A stretch of DNA of 52,542 bases from Candidatus Nomurabacteria bacterium CG1_02_43_90 (GCA_001871765.1 MNVN01000015.1:1-52542); one strand, 5' to 3'. Shown: positions 1 through 8,847, counted from the first letter of the stretch. Numbers and translations: made by a program. Notes: generated from the sequence alone by a model not told the origin.

Positions 1-197
1 GAGCCTTTTTTGAAACAGCTCGTACTTCGGAACAAAAAACTGCTTTTGTTTTTGGTCCTGAATGTATGGAGAGCGGAGTAGATTTTTTAGAAGATCTTTG
101 TGTTGAATTAGTTGAAAATAACCTTGACCCAGGAGACATTGTAAGTTTCCTAGATATGGTTGTGGATTTCTGTGGTGATTCCACAAAGATTCACTGA
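1..197 (+). CDS. C-terminal end of an unknown protein (partial)
   Basis: One frame is open from base 3 to a TGA at 195-197 and encodes the last 64 residues of a protein that begins before the window. The piece is acidic, soluble-looking and has two cysteines; I recognise no domain. A clear hairpin terminator follows within 20 bp, which supports a real gene ending here. Function unknown. Confidence 0.6.
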   Translation, partial: AFFETARTSEQKTAFVFGPECMESGVDFLEDLCVELVENNLDPGDIVSFLDMVVDFCGDSTKIH

Positions 198-214
198 AAG
201 TTTAGTGATTCTCC

Positions 215-243
215 AAAACCCGATGTTCCGCATCGGGTTTTTT
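215..243 (+). terminator. Rho-independent terminator
   Basis: A 7-bp GC-rich stem (CCCGATG/CATCGGG) with a 5-nt loop is preceded by four A and followed by six T. It lies just after the partial gene that stops at 197 and before the DUF475 gene. Confidence 0.8.
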
Positions 244-267
244 GTTTACTTAAAAATACGATATAGT

Positions 268-1242
268 ATGAGGATGGTTACTTTATTTTTGACCCTCCTC
301 GGACTTATTGTATTCGAAATTGTTTCAAGTATCGACAATGCAGTCGTAAATGCCGAGGTGCTTGCAACGATGAAAAGTAAAAAGGCAAAACGATTTTTCC
401 TTACATGGGGAATTCTCTTTGCGATCTTTGTTGTTCGCGGATTCTTACCCTCACTCATTGTATTCCTTGCAAATCCTTCAATCGGAGTATTCGGTGCCCT
501 TGGGGCAATGTGGCAGAGTAGTGCTATGGTGACGGAGGCGGTGGAGGCTGCTGCGCCGACTATTATGATGGCGGGGGGAATGTTCCTTTTGCTCCTTTGG
601 ATGTACTGGCTTTTCATGGAAGACAAAAAAATTGGGTTCCCTTTTGAGTGGCACATTCAGAATTATGGTGCGGTGTGGTTTTACTCCGTCGCTACGATAC
701 TTCTCGTGGGGGTATTGGTGGAGATTAACAATTTAGTTATTGAAAAGCCGATGCACCTTGCACTCGCGACTGCGGTCGGGTTTAGTGCGTTTTTCATTAC
801 ACAGGGGTTCAAAGACAATGCAGAAAAGATGGAGGAGCGCCTTATTGCTTCGGGAGAAAAAAGCGCGATGTCTGATTGGGCGAAAGTGTTTTTTCTTGAA
901 GTGACTGACCTTGCGTTTAGTATTGATGGAGTAGTGGGGGCGTTTGCGTTTACGACTGTTGTGCCCCTTATTTTGGTTGGTAATGGTATCGGGGCTATTG
1001 TCGTCCGACAGCTTACAATAAGTAACGTCGACCGTATCCGCTCGTATGCCTATCTGAAAAATGGGGCGATGTACTCGATAGGGTTTCTGGGTGCCGTGAT
1101 GATGTTTGAGGGTTTTGGGGTGAGTTTGCCGGCGTGGATTTCGCCTATTGTTACGATGACCCTCGTTGGATATTTCTTTTTGAAATTGGTGGCAGAGAAT
1201 AAAATGAAGGGTAACGATGAGCGGGCGAGTATAAGTATATAA
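268..1242 (+). CDS. DUF475 family integral membrane protein
   Basis: A 324-residue polytopic membrane protein. Two diagnostic segments are visible: EIVSSIDNAVVNAEVL near the N-terminus and DLAFSIDGVVGAFAF in the second half. Acidic residues in paired membrane helices of this kind are typical of DUF475, a relative of the TerC/LysE-type transporters. I chose the ATG at 268 because an upstream in-frame ATG at 160 would lie inside the preceding gene and its terminator. The substrate is not known; metal-ion export is only suggested by the TerC relationship. A small membrane protein follows 15 bp downstream and may be co-transcribed. Confidence 0.85.
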   Translation: MRMVTLFLTLLGLIVFEIVSSIDNAVVNAEVLATMKSKKAKRFFLTWGILFAIFVVRGFLPSLIVFLANPSIGVFGALGAMWQSSAMVTEAVEAAAPTIMMAGGMFLLLLWMYWLFMEDKKIGFPFEWHIQNYGAVWFYSVATILLVGVLVEINNLVIEKPMHLALATAVGFSAFFITQGFKDNAEKMEERLIASGEKSAMSDWAKVFFLEVTDLAFSIDGVVGAFAFTTVVPLILVGNGIGAIVVRQLTISNVDRIRSYAYLKNGAMYSIGFLGAVMMFEGFGVSLPAWISPIVTMTLVGYFFLKLVAENKMKGNDERASISI

Positions 1243-1257
1243 TTATAAAATAAACAC

Positions 1258-1623
1258 ATGAAAAATATTTTTCACTTTTTTGATAAGTTAGAAGATCGCG
1301 TGCGTGCAACATTAAGCAAGCACAATATTCTCTACGCATTTATTGGCGGTGTCTCCATCGTGCTTTTTTGGCGCGGAGTGTGGATGATTGCCGACGCTAT
1401 TCCCTTTTTGACAGGGGCTGTTTCCATGGTAATAAGTGTAGCGGTACTTCTGGTTATTGGACTTTTTGTGTCGTTCTTTGTTGGTGACGGAATTATTATT
1501 TCTGGAGTAAAGAATGAAAAAAAGTTGAATGAAAAAGTTGCATCGGAGGTCAAGACCGAACTCGACCTTTTGAAAGACATTCATGAACAACTGGAACAAA
1601 TAGAGAAGAAGCTGGGGGAGTAG
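1258..1623 (+). CDS. Small two-TM membrane protein with C-terminal coiled coil
   Basis: This 121-residue protein has two hydrophobic helices at about residues 24-45 and 50-75. A charged, heptad-like tail (residues about 85-120) ends in repeated Leu/Glu/Lys, consistent with a short cytoplasmic coiled coil. It starts 15 bp after the DUF475 gene, which suggests one transcript, and is closed by a strong hairpin. I do not recognise a named family; small proteins of this layout are common in CPR genomes. Confidence 0.7.
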   Translation: MKNIFHFFDKLEDRVRATLSKHNILYAFIGGVSIVLFWRGVWMIADAIPFLTGAVSMVISVAVLLVIGLFVSFFVGDGIIISGVKNEKKLNEKVASEVKTELDLLKDIHEQLEQIEKKLGE

Positions 1624-1631
1624 AAAAAGGG

Positions 1632-1690
1632 TGCGGGCAGAACATAAAAAGAGGACAGCTTCGCTGTCCTCTTTTTATGTTCTGCCCGCA
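1632..1690. terminator. Bidirectional terminator with 28-bp perfect stem
   Basis: The arms 1632-1659 and 1663-1690 are perfect complements around a 3-nt loop. The stem has an internal A5/T5 run, so it can end transcription from both sides. It sits between the + strand membrane gene ending at 1623 and the - strand prepilin gene ending at 1721. Confidence 0.85.
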
Positions 1691-1720
1691 GATTCACTGA
1701 AATGAATTCTAAAAAATTTG

Positions 1721-2173
1721 CTAGCACATATTTACACCCCACCACCCTAGTCCTGCCCAGCATATTGAACCACCACAAACATAGCAAGCAGGCTTTTTTT
1801 CGTAGGGTATATATATTGCATAGTATGTTGCGGGGGATTGAGCAGCGTTGTAGTACCGATAGGGCGTTCCGGGATTACTTGGAGTTAGAGGTATTTTGCT
1901 GATATATGTAGGAGTAAGTGCCGGAGTGAGTGCATTATTAAGGATTAGGTCAGGGCTTGAAATATAGAATCCATTAGTGTTGTAATAGAGCTCGAGAGCA
2001 GTTTGTACTTGCCTAATACTTTCAGCTCTTTGAGCGTCTCTCGCTTTGGCGCGCGCAGAGTTAAGGCTCGCCAGTATTATTGTTGCAAGTACTCCGATGA
2101 TTGCAATAACTACCAAAAGCTCAATAAGGGTAAATCCAAGTTTCTTTTGATTTTTTGATGTATAAAATTTCAT
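1721..2173 (-). CDS. Type IV prepilin-like protein
   Basis: A 150-residue protein with a short basic leader followed by GFTLIELLVVIAIIGVLA, the class III prepilin signal: cleavage after Gly, methylated Phe, conserved Glu5. The pilin helix then runs through an Ala/Arg-rich stretch into a small globular domain with a Tyr-rich section. The C-terminus holds four cysteines in the last 21 residues (CxxC, then two singles), which could form disulfides outside the cell. It would be processed by a PilD-type peptidase and assembled into a type IV pilus, a usual CPR surface structure. A small membrane protein gene lies 11 bp upstream. Confidence 0.9.
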   Translation of the reverse strand: MKFYTSKNQKKLGFTLIELLVVIAIIGVLATIILASLNSARAKARDAQRAESIRQVQTALELYYNTNGFYISSPDLILNNALTPALTPTYISKIPLTPSNPGTPYRYYNAAQSPATYYAIYIPYEKKPACYVCGGSICWAGLGWWGVNMC

Positions 2174-2184
2174 GCCGTTACTTT

Positions 2185-2466
2185 TTAATTGTAACTTATT
2201 TGAGCTCTGGGCACAAATGAATTATCCATAATTTTGGGAGGAAGAGGCTTCTTCTCACCACTAGAAACAAAAATAAAAAAGGAGAATACAATTGCGAGTA
2301 CTATAAAAAAAATTAGAAAATAATTTACCGTCTGTGTATCTTTTATGTATCCGCCAGTATGGCGAATAATCCAAGCAGTCATCTTCGAGATTTTTATATG
2401 TTGAGTAGGGCGCGCAAGCCCGTCATTCTCGAAGATTACTTTTGATGATCCTTGTCCTTCTTCCAT
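2185..2466 (-). CDS. Small single-TM protein upstream of prepilin
   Basis: This 93-residue protein has a basic N-terminal half and one strong hydrophobic helix at about residues 50-68, followed by a short Pro/Lys-rich tail. Its stop is only 11 bp from the prepilin start on the same strand, so the two are probably co-transcribed. CPR pilin loci often carry a companion of this shape. I do not recognise a characterised family, and a role in pilus assembly is inferred from position only. Confidence 0.6.
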   Translation of the reverse strand: MEEGQGSSKVIFENDGLARPTQHIKISKMTAWIIRHTGGYIKDTQTVNYFLIFFIVLAIVFSFFIFVSSGEKKPLPPKIMDNSFVPRAQISYN

Positions 2467-2471
2467 GATTC

Positions 2472-2864
2472 TTATAAAAATAATGAGCGTGTTTCGGATG
2501 CCACAGATTTTCTTGACTTTACCACATACGACAGTCTTTTACAACGGAGGATTGTGTGGAAAAATCCTCTTACCATAAACTTAATCTCACATAAGTTTAT
2601 CAACACTATTGTATGTACACTTTTATACGACTCTACCCAAGTTACCCTTAATGAGAATTGGACAAAATCCTTTAATTTCATCTGCAAGGATCCCCTCAGG
2701 AATATTATTGTAGAGGGATTTTTTTTCTCAAGACGAAAGGCGTCATGCATTTCTAAAAAAGTTGCGCCACCGATATAATTTTTTGCCCGCGAGCCAATAG
2801 CAAAATTGTGAAGTAATTTTGCGTCAATCAGCGTCTGGATTTCGTTCAAAAAAGGTTCGCGCAA
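2472..2864 (-). CDS. Doubtful ORF, possible hypothetical protein
   Basis: This is an open frame of 130 residues that would start at a TTG. It ends 5 bp before the next minus-strand gene, and a TATTTT lies 6 nt upstream of the TTG, as for leaderless genes elsewhere here. The first about 55 residues look protein-like. The rest is basic, low in structure and overlaps several DNA hairpins. No domain was recognised. It could be a decayed gene or not coding at all. Confidence 0.25.
   Translation of the reverse strand: MREPFLNEIQTLIDAKLLHNFAIGSRAKNYIGGATFLEMHDAFRLEKKNPSTIIFLRGSLQMKLKDFVQFSLRVTWVESYKSVHTIVLINLCEIKFMVRGFFHTILRCKRLSYVVKSRKSVASETRSLFL
2547..2720 (+). other. Hairpin-rich stretch, possibly an untranslated RNA
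   Basis: Three hairpins follow each other: stem GAGGATT/AATCCTC (2547-2569), a perfect 9-bp stem with 8-nt loop (2575-2600), and ATCCC(C)TC/GAGGGAT ending in eight T (about 2690-2720). The last resembles a + strand terminator, yet no credible + strand gene precedes it. The alternative is a doubtful minus-strand ORF over the same bases. Confidence 0.25.
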
Positions 2865-2912
2865 ATGCTAAAATAACACCACCAAGAGAAATGTTTGCGA
2901 AATTAGAAATGC

Positions 2913-2943
2913 GGAGCGATCTTGGCTCCCGCAAAATCGCTCC
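2913..2943. terminator. Hairpin downstream of tRNA-Val
   Basis: GGAGCGAT (2913-2920) pairs with ATCGCTCC (2936-2943) around a 15-nt loop. The loop contains GGCTCCCGC, which can pair alternatively with the GCGGAGC of the left arm. Position suggests a terminator for the minus-strand tRNA, although the T-rich side is weak on that strand. Confidence 0.45.
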
Positions 2944-2971
2944 ATTTTCTTAATTCCGACAATGTTTCGTT

Positions 2972-3048
2972 TGGTGGAGGATACAAGATTCGAACTTGTG
3001 ACCCCTGCAATGTGAATGCAGTGCTCTAATCAGCTGAGCTAATCGTCC
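2972..3048 (-). tRNA. tRNA-Val (anticodon CAC), CCA encoded
   Basis: The reverse complement folds as a 77-nt tRNA. The D stem is GCTC/GAGC; the anticodon stem CTGCA/TGCAG carries the loop TTCACAT, giving anticodon CAC. The T arm is ACAAG-TTCGAAT-CTTGT, and the discriminator A is followed by genomic CCA. Two oddities: acceptor pair 4-69 is C-C, and the D loop has GA instead of the usual GG. The 5' flank repeats GGA, so a register shifted by 3 nt would give six perfect acceptor pairs. Confidence 0.9.
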
Positions 3049-3186
3049 TCCTCCTTGTTTTTGTACGAACAATCTCTAGCGTATCAATTTTGAGCAACGT
3101 CGACAAGCGGAAATCACATTTTTTTGTTTTAGCAAAAAGTGCTATGCTTGAACACATTATTGGCATTTATTTGTTCTTATTCTTTT

Positions 3187-4467
3187 ATGTATACCATCAA
3201 AAATATTTTAGCCCGCGAAATTCTTGATTCTCGCGGTAATCCGACCGTTGAAGTTGACCTCTATCTTGCAAGTGGCGAAATGGGGCGCGCGGCAGTACCT
3301 TCGGGTGCATCGACAGGCTCCTATGAGGCCGTAGAGCTTCGTGACGGTGACAAAGAACGTTATGGTGGTAAGGGTGTGCTTAAGGTTCTTACCAACGTGA
3401 ACACGACAATCAACACGGCATTTTCAGGAAAAGAATTTGATCAAAAAACGCTCGACGGCGCGCTCATTGCGCTTGATGGTACTGAGAACAAGGGTGTGCT
3501 CGGCGCAAACGCAATCCTCGGTGTTTCGGTTGCATTTGCAAAAGCAGTTGCACAGCACAAAAATATCCCTCTTTACGAATATTTTAGAGAAGAAAGTAGC
3601 ACCACGGGTGCCTACAAAATTCCGGTGCCTTTTATGAATGTATTGAATGGGGGAAAGCATGCCGAGAATTCAGCTGATTTTCAGGAATTTATGATTGTAC
3701 CGTTTGGTGCGCCGACCTTCCACGAAGCACTTCGTTATGGTGCAGAAGTTTTTCATACGCTCAAAAAGATTTTGCGGGCAAAAGGACAGAATACTTCGGT
3801 GGGCGATGAGGGTGGGTACGCACCAGCACTTCCTTCCAACGAGGCAGCCGTAGAGATGATTATTGAGGCAATCAAGCAAGCAGGTTTTACTCCCGGCAAG
3901 GATATCGGTATTGCTCTTGATGTGGCGGCGACCGAGCTTTATAAAGATGGTAAATATCATTTGGATTGCGAGGGAAAGGTGTTCACGAGCGATGAGATGG
4001 TGGAACTGTACGAATCATGGGTCAAAAAATACCCAATCGTGTCTATCGAAGATGGTTTTGCAGAAGATGATTGGGAGGGTACCAAGAAGCTGACCGACAA
4101 GCTTGGCAGTACGTTGCAGATTGTGGGAGATGACCTCTTTGTAACAAACATCAAACGACTCGAAGAAGGTATTGCGAAACATACCGCAAATTCCATTTTG
4201 ATTAAGCTCAATCAAATAGGTACGGTTACCGAAACGATTCAAGCGGTGACGATGGCGAAGAACGCAGGATATACCTCGATGATCAGTCATCGCTCAGGAG
4301 AAACGGAAGACACAACCATTGCAGACTTTGCAGTAGGGCTTTCAACCGGGCAAATTAAAACTGGCTCGCTTTCTCGCACCGACAGACTTGCAAAGTATAA
4401 CCAGCTCCTCCGTATTGAAGAAATGCTCGGTAATAGCGCACACTTCGAGAGCCCCTTTAAGAAATAA
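3187..4467 (+). CDS. eno: Enolase
   Basis: A 426-residue phosphopyruvate hydratase that converts 2-phosphoglycerate to phosphoenolpyruvate in glycolysis. It opens with the usual [17 protein letters not shown]. The capping-loop SGASTG, the metal-site region [11 protein letters not shown], the catalytic-lysine segment LIKLNQIGT, and SHRSGETED plus TGQIKTGS at the end are all intact. The ATG at 3187 is the family start; an earlier in-frame ATG at 3139 would add 16 hydrophobic residues not found in enolases. An extended -10 (TGC-TATGCT, 3140-3148) may drive it. gpmI, the preceding step of the pathway, follows 4 bp downstream. Confidence 0.97.
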   Translation: MYTIKNILAREILDSRGNPTVEVDLYLASGEMGRAAVPSGASTGSYEAVELRDGDKERYGGKGVLKVLTNVNTTINTAFSGKEFDQKTLDGALIALDGTENKGVLGANAILGVSVAFAKAVAQHKNIPLYEYFREESSTTGAYKIPVPFMNVLNGGKHAENSADFQEFMIVPFGAPTFHEALRYGAEVFHTLKKILRAKGQNTSVGDEGGYAPALPSNEAAVEMIIEAIKQAGFTPGKDIGIALDVAATELYKDGKYHLDCEGKVFTSDEMVELYESWVKKYPIVSIEDGFAEDDWEGTKKLTDKLGSTLQIVGDDLFVTNIKRLEEGIAKHTANSILIKLNQIGTVTETIQAVTMAKNAGYTSMISHRSGETEDTTIADFAVGLSTGQIKTGSLSRTDRLAKYNQLLRIEEMLGNSAHFESPFKK

Positions 4468-4471
4468 AAGT

Positions 4472-5980
4472 ATGGGAATACGACCCGTAGTACTTATTGT
4501 TTTGGATTGGTGGGGAGAGAGTCCCCTGGAACGGCATAACGCTATTTTTTCTGCGCGGACACCAAACTTCGATTCGTATAGGAAAGATTATGCGCATACA
4601 ACACTCGTGACTTCGGGCGAGGGGGTAGGTTTACCGGAAGGGCAAATGGGGAATAGCGAAGTCGGGCACATGACGATTGGCGCAGGGAAGATTATTGATA
4701 CCGATATCGTCCGCATTAAAAAGGCAATACAAAACGGAGAATTTGCAAAGAATGAAAAACTGCAAAATCTTTTTCACACGGTCAATGAGCATAGTTCGTG
4801 CTTGCATGTAATGGGGCTTTTGTCGGACGGAGGCATTCATAGTCATCACGAGCACCTCTTTGCTTTTTTGCGTTCAGCAAAAGACGCGGGCGTACAGAGT
4901 GTAGCGATACACCTTTTTCTCGATGGGCGTGATACGGCACCGACGAACAGCGTGAAGTATTTACAGGAGCTTGATGCATTTACCAAAGAACTTGGACTTG
5001 GAACTATTGCCACGATTGGCGGGCGGTACTTTGGGATGGATCGCGATAACAACTGGGACCGACTAGAGAAAATGACCGACGCGATGTTTGGGGGAAAAGG
5101 AAAGGTCTGCGCAATTGCCCCTTCAGATTTTGTAAAAGAATTTCATGGGCAAGGAATTTCCGATGAACATATTGAACCATTCTTGGTCGGGAATGCGGGG
5201 CAAGAGCCTCTTTGTATCGCAGAGAACGATGGCATTTTCTTTTTCAATTTTCGTTCGGACCGTGCACGCATGCTTACCGAAAAACTTTTGGAAAAGAAGG
5301 ATGAATATCATTTGTCGATAGTAACGATGACCGAATACAAGAAGGGTTACGACGTCGAAGTACTCTTTCCTCCGATGTCGATTGAAACCACGATTGCAAA
5401 GGAAGTATCCGAAGTAGGGCTTACGCAAGTGCATATTGCAGAGACCGAAAAATTCCCCCACGCCACGTATTTTTTGAATGGTGGTGTTGAGGATTTATAC
5501 GAAGGAGAGAAGCGCGTTCTCTTGGATAGCCGAAAAGATGTCGTGACGCATGACCTCGCGCCAGAAATGCGTGCGCGGGATATTGCCAAAGAAGCGGTAC
5601 GCGAAGTTGAAGCAGGGGCAGACTTTATATTCATCAATTTTGCAAATGCCGATATGGTGGGACATACGGCAAACGTACCTGCGATCATAGAGGCGCTCGA
5701 AATCACCGATGAGGCGCTTGGGCAGGTGGTAAATGCGGTACATAAAAAAGGTGGGGTAGTAATTATCACCGCAGATCACGGTAATGCAGAGATGAACGTT
5801 GACGAGAACGGTGCTCCTCATACGGCCCATACATACAACGTCGTGCCCTGCATCATTACCAATACACAAGGTGAATTGCGCGCGGGTGGCACGCTTGCCG
5901 ACATCGCGCCTACAGTGCTCGCAGTTATGGGGCTTCGGAAACCTGCGTGCATGACCGGCGTAGACGTGCGCATGGTGTAA
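4472..5980 (+). CDS. gpmI: 2,3-bisphosphoglycerate-independent phosphoglycerate mutase
   Basis: A 502-residue, Mn-dependent alkaline-phosphatase-fold enzyme that interconverts 3- and 2-phosphoglycerate, feeding the enolase encoded just upstream. Visible family motifs are the nucleophile serine in MGNSEVGHMTIGAG, DGGIHSH, DGRDTAPTNS, RYFGMDRDNNWDR, NFRSDRAR and the metal ligands in TADHGNAE and HTAHT. The first metal motif reads LDWWG rather than the commoner LDGWG. The start at 4472 is 4 nt after the eno stop. A strong terminator follows. Confidence 0.97.
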   Translation: MGIRPVVLIVLDWWGESPLERHNAIFSARTPNFDSYRKDYAHTTLVTSGEGVGLPEGQMGNSEVGHMTIGAGKIIDTDIVRIKKAIQNGEFAKNEKLQNLFHTVNEHSSCLHVMGLLSDGGIHSHHEHLFAFLRSAKDAGVQSVAIHLFLDGRDTAPTNSVKYLQELDAFTKELGLGTIATIGGRYFGMDRDNNWDRLEKMTDAMFGGKGKVCAIAPSDFVKEFHGQGISDEHIEPFLVGNAGQEPLCIAENDGIFFFNFRSDRARMLTEKLLEKKDEYHLSIVTMTEYKKGYDVEVLFPPMSIETTIAKEVSEVGLTQVHIAETEKFPHATYFLNGGVEDLYEGEKRVLLDSRKDVVTHDLAPEMRARDIAKEAVREVEAGADFIFINFANADMVGHTANVPAIIEALEITDEALGQVVNAVHKKGGVVIITADHGNAEMNVDENGAPHTAHTYNVVPCIITNTQGELRAGGTLADIAPTVLAVMGLRKPACMTGVDVRMV

Positions 5981-5983
5981 GCG

Positions 5984-6014
5984 AAAAAGCGGGATGAGGC
6001 ATCCCGCTTTTTTT
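5984..6014 (+). terminator. Rho-independent terminator after gpmI
   Basis: The stem GCGGGATG/CATCCCGC has a 3-nt loop, five A before and seven T after. It closes the eno-gpmI transcript. Confidence 0.9.
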
Positions 6015-6030
6015 GTTTGAAAAACAGTAC

Positions 6031-6059
6031 TTTACACTCCGCCATTTATTTGTTAGTGT
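6031..6059 (+). promoter_or_regulatory. Promoter of the unknown gene at 6104
   Basis: TTTACA (6031-6036), 17-nt spacer, TAGTGT (6054-6059). The predicted transcript start near 6066 gives a leader of about 38 nt holding a strong Shine-Dalgarno (GAGGAGAAGG). Confidence 0.5.
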
Positions 6060-6103
6060 GGCAAGTGGAATAGAAATTTCACAACAACAAGAGGAGAAGG
6101 AAA

Positions 6104-6871
6104 ATGACGAGAAAGATAGGTACTCCAGGGCTTGCTCGGGATATTGCAAAACAAGCAGAATCTTCTGCTCGTATCAGGGAACTGATGGAGCAGCTACGTG
6201 TTGAGAAAAACAATTTTGAAAAACGACACGCTCGTTTTGTTGACAATATTCGCAACAAAGGCGCCACAACAGGAAATCCGCTTACCGACGCACTTTTGGT
6301 TGCTGGTGGGGAAAATTCCTCTCACGTCGAGGACGTACTGGATAATATCAATAAGCAGTTTTCTGGTCGAGTCGGCGAGCCAGCGCTCTTTGTTCTCCAT
6401 ACGCAGGAAGGCGATAAAGACCATTGTGTACTCTTGCTCGGGGTTTTGAAGGGCAGTGTTCTTGTTGTAGATGGCAGGGATGGGTTTTGCTCACCACCTT
6501 TTAACCTTGAAGTGAGTACTGTTGATTCTTCTGCGTCAGATATTCGGCTTGTAAAAGGAAGCTCAAATCTTTTCAGGGAATTTTCTGATATCAGGGATAT
6601 CACGGCTAAAAATCTGAAATGCCATGTCGGCATAAATCAGATTATCTACTGGTTCAGGAAATACGGAGGAGGTACAAAAGGTCTTATTACTTTGTATTTG
6701 ATGGCAAAAGAGGCAGGGATAGATCTTCCTGAAATAGAAGAACTGCATCCAACGCTCGTTGATACTCTCGATACGTTCCTTGATCTTGATGTTCCCCGCG
6801 AAGGCCTTATTTCTGGGGGCAGGATTTCCTTCTTTGTTGGTGGTGTTCAACAGTATGTTGACCTGAGGTGA
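6104..6871 (+). CDS. Hypothetical soluble protein, isolated unit
   Basis: This 255-residue protein has no signal or membrane segment. Residues about 15-45 look like a charged helix. The centre (HCVLLLGV, then LVVDGRDG) resembles the strand-turn-strand around the His/Asp of papain-like C39 folds, but no upstream catalytic cysteine is seen, so I do not assign it. The tail is helical. The start is well fixed by GAGGAGAAGG just before the ATG, unusual in this window. AGG arginine codons recur, unlike the neighbouring metabolic genes. It stands alone between its own promoter and terminator. Function unknown. Confidence 0.75.
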   Translation: MTRKIGTPGLARDIAKQAESSARIRELMEQLRVEKNNFEKRHARFVDNIRNKGATTGNPLTDALLVAGGENSSHVEDVLDNINKQFSGRVGEPALFVLHTQEGDKDHCVLLLGVLKGSVLVVDGRDGFCSPPFNLEVSTVDSSASDIRLVKGSSNLFREFSDIRDITAKNLKCHVGINQIIYWFRKYGGGTKGLITLYLMAKEAGIDLPEIEELHPTLVDTLDTFLDLDVPREGLISGGRISFFVGGVQQYVDLR

Positions 6872-6883
6872 GTTGTGATAGAG

Positions 6884-6920
6884 GGGCGGTATTTTGGTTT
6901 ACCAAAATCCCGCCCTTTTT
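6884..6920 (+). terminator. Rho-independent terminator
   Basis: GGGCGG-T-ATTTTGGT pairs with ACCAAAAT-C-CCGCCC (one internal mismatch, 2-nt loop), followed by T5. It ends the 6104 unit just before the ATP synthase operon. Confidence 0.85.
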
Positions 6921-6961
6921 CTTTTGCCCTATTTCTGCTAGAATGCGCGCAACGAAACGCT

Positions 6962-7705
6962 ATGGAAGAAGAATCTATCCACATTTCCCTCGCCGCAGAA
7001 AAAATAGGTACCCTTTGGGGGCTTCCCATCACCAATACGATGCTGATGAGTTTTGTGGTATTTGCAATTTTGGCAGTCCTCGCTTTTGTCGTACGCAGAA
7101 ATCTCGCCCTCATTCCGGGGCGCCTCCAGACGCTCGTTGAAACCCTTTTTGTCGGCATCCTCGACTACATGACCGAGACTCTTGAAGACGCGAAACTTGC
7201 GCGCAAAATTTTCCCCCTCGTTCTTACGATATTCCTGTTCATTTTTACCGCAAACCTCATCGAGTTCACGCCGGGTATAGGGAGTATGGGGTGGTTTGAG
7301 GGTGACGGTGAGTTTGTCCCACTCCTTCGCTCTATGAACACCGACCTCAATACGACGCTCGCCCTCACAATAATCGCTTTCATTTCTATTGAAGTCGTTG
7401 GAGTCGCAACGCTCGGCTTCTTGAGATATAGTAAGAAATTTGTTAATGTTAGTTCGGTTTTGGGGTTTATGGTCGGTATTATTGAGCTTTTTTCTGAAGT
7501 CGCGCGATTGGTGTCATTTTCCTTTCGTCTCTTTGGGAATATCTTTGCGGGAGAGGTCATGATTTTAGTGATTCAGCATTTTGTGCCCATGCTCCTTCCT
7601 GTGCCGATTATGATTTTCGAGGTCTTCGTTGGTTTCATTCAGGCCGCAATTTTCGCTCTCCTCACGTTGTTCTTTGTGAAGATGGCGATTACGGAAGCGC
7701 ATTAA
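6962..7705 (+). CDS. atpB: F1Fo ATP synthase subunit a
   Basis: A 247-residue integral membrane stator subunit that forms the proton half-channels next to the c-ring. The essential arginine is seen in SFRLFGNIFAGEV, and the last helices (FVGFIQAAIFALLTLFFVKMA) are typical. I start at the ATG at 6962, because the longer frame would begin inside the upstream terminator. It is the first gene of the operon; no atpI precedes it. A TAGAAT at 6939-6944 could be the -10. Confidence 0.95.
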   Translation: MEEESIHISLAAEKIGTLWGLPITNTMLMSFVVFAILAVLAFVVRRNLALIPGRLQTLVETLFVGILDYMTETLEDAKLARKIFPLVLTIFLFIFTANLIEFTPGIGSMGWFEGDGEFVPLLRSMNTDLNTTLALTIIAFISIEVVGVATLGFLRYSKKFVNVSSVLGFMVGIIELFSEVARLVSFSFRLFGNIFAGEVMILVIQHFVPMLLPVPIMIFEVFVGFIQAAIFALLTLFFVKMAITEAH

Positions 7706-7741
7706 ATTTAGCAGTGTCTTGTGGTGAGTTAAATAATTTAA

Positions 7742-7975
<234 letters not shown>

Positions 7976-7995
7976 GTAATTTACCATTCATCTTT

Positions 7996-8439
7996 ATGGA
8001 GCAAATCGTCTCAGTCTTTGGTATCAACGGAAAACTCCTCCTTATTCAGGTGGTAAATTTTGGATTGCTCCTCTTTGTCCTTCATCGGTATCTCTACAGG
8101 CCGGTATTGGCGATGGTGGATGTACGGCGCACGAAAATTGAAAATGCGGTTCGTGATGCAGAAAAAGCAGAAGCAGAACTTGGCGAAGCAGAGGCAGAGA
8201 AGGCGCGTATCCTTCGTGAGGCAACATTAAAAGGCGATGAACTTATTGATCTTGCAAAAAAACATGCCACCGAAGAAGAGCACGTGATGATGAAAGATGC
8301 CCATCGTAAGGTTGTGCACCTTTTGGGCGAGGCAGAGCGTCGCACCGAGCGTGAACACCAAGAGATGATCGAGAAATCAGAGCGTGAAGTCGCGCGCATG
8401 GCAATCCTTGCCGCTGAAAAGATTCTCCGTAAGGCCTAA
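7996..8439 (+). CDS. atpF: F1Fo ATP synthase subunit b
   Basis: A 147-residue peripheral-stalk subunit. One N-terminal membrane helix (about residues 12-30) is followed by a long Ala/Glu/Lys-rich coiled coil that would reach delta on top of F1. Only one b gene is present, so a b2 homodimer is expected. The stop TAA is directly followed by the atpH start (TAATATG). Confidence 0.93.
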   Translation: MEQIVSVFGINGKLLLIQVVNFGLLLFVLHRYLYRPVLAMVDVRRTKIENAVRDAEKAEAELGEAEAEKARILREATLKGDELIDLAKKHATEEEHVMMKDAHRKVVHLLGEAERRTEREHQEMIEKSEREVARMAILAAEKILRKA

Positions 8440-8440
8440 T

Positions 8441-8845
8441 ATGAAAGCTTCATGGTATGCAGAAGCGCTCTACGGTGCGCTCAAAGGAAAAGATGAGAAG
8501 GAGGGAATCAGAATCTTCACGCATTTTCGCGAAGTGTTAAAAAGTCGCGGACATAGTGCTCTTTTGTCACTCATTCCCCATGAACTCGAAAAGATTACGG
8601 AGCGGGAGCGGGCTCATCATCAGGTTCAGCTTGTAATCGCAAACACAGAAAGTGCAAAGAAATGGGCGCATGCATATGACCATTACGAAAAGGAAGGCAT
8701 CATTCAAAAAAATGCGACACGGCGTGAAGTGGTAGACCCCTCTATTGTGGGAGGATTCCAAATACGCACGAAAGAAATAGTAATCGACGGAAGCTACAAA
8801 AAACCACTCGTACAGCTTTATAAAAAAATCACTAACCAGAATTAA
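8441..8845 (+). CDS. atpH: F1Fo ATP synthase subunit delta (short)
   Basis: A 134-residue stator subunit that links the b stalk to the alpha N-termini. The C-terminal OSCP-type signature ([11 protein letters not shown], then [12 protein letters not shown]) is clear. At 134 residues it is shorter than the usual about 175-180; the N-terminal helical bundle seems reduced. The start at 8441 follows the atpF stop by 1 nt; an earlier in-frame ATG lies inside atpF. Confidence 0.9.
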   Translation: MKASWYAEALYGALKGKDEKEGIRIFTHFREVLKSRGHSALLSLIPHELEKITERERAHHQVQLVIANTESAKKWAHAYDHYEKEGIIQKNATRREVVDPSIVGGFQIRTKEIVIDGSYKKPLVQLYKKITNQN

Positions 8846-8847
8846 TC

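Noticed and set aside
2452-2778. Open frame of 108 codons on the + strand
   Set aside because: It starts inside the minus-strand membrane protein gene, looks random, and runs across the T8 terminator.
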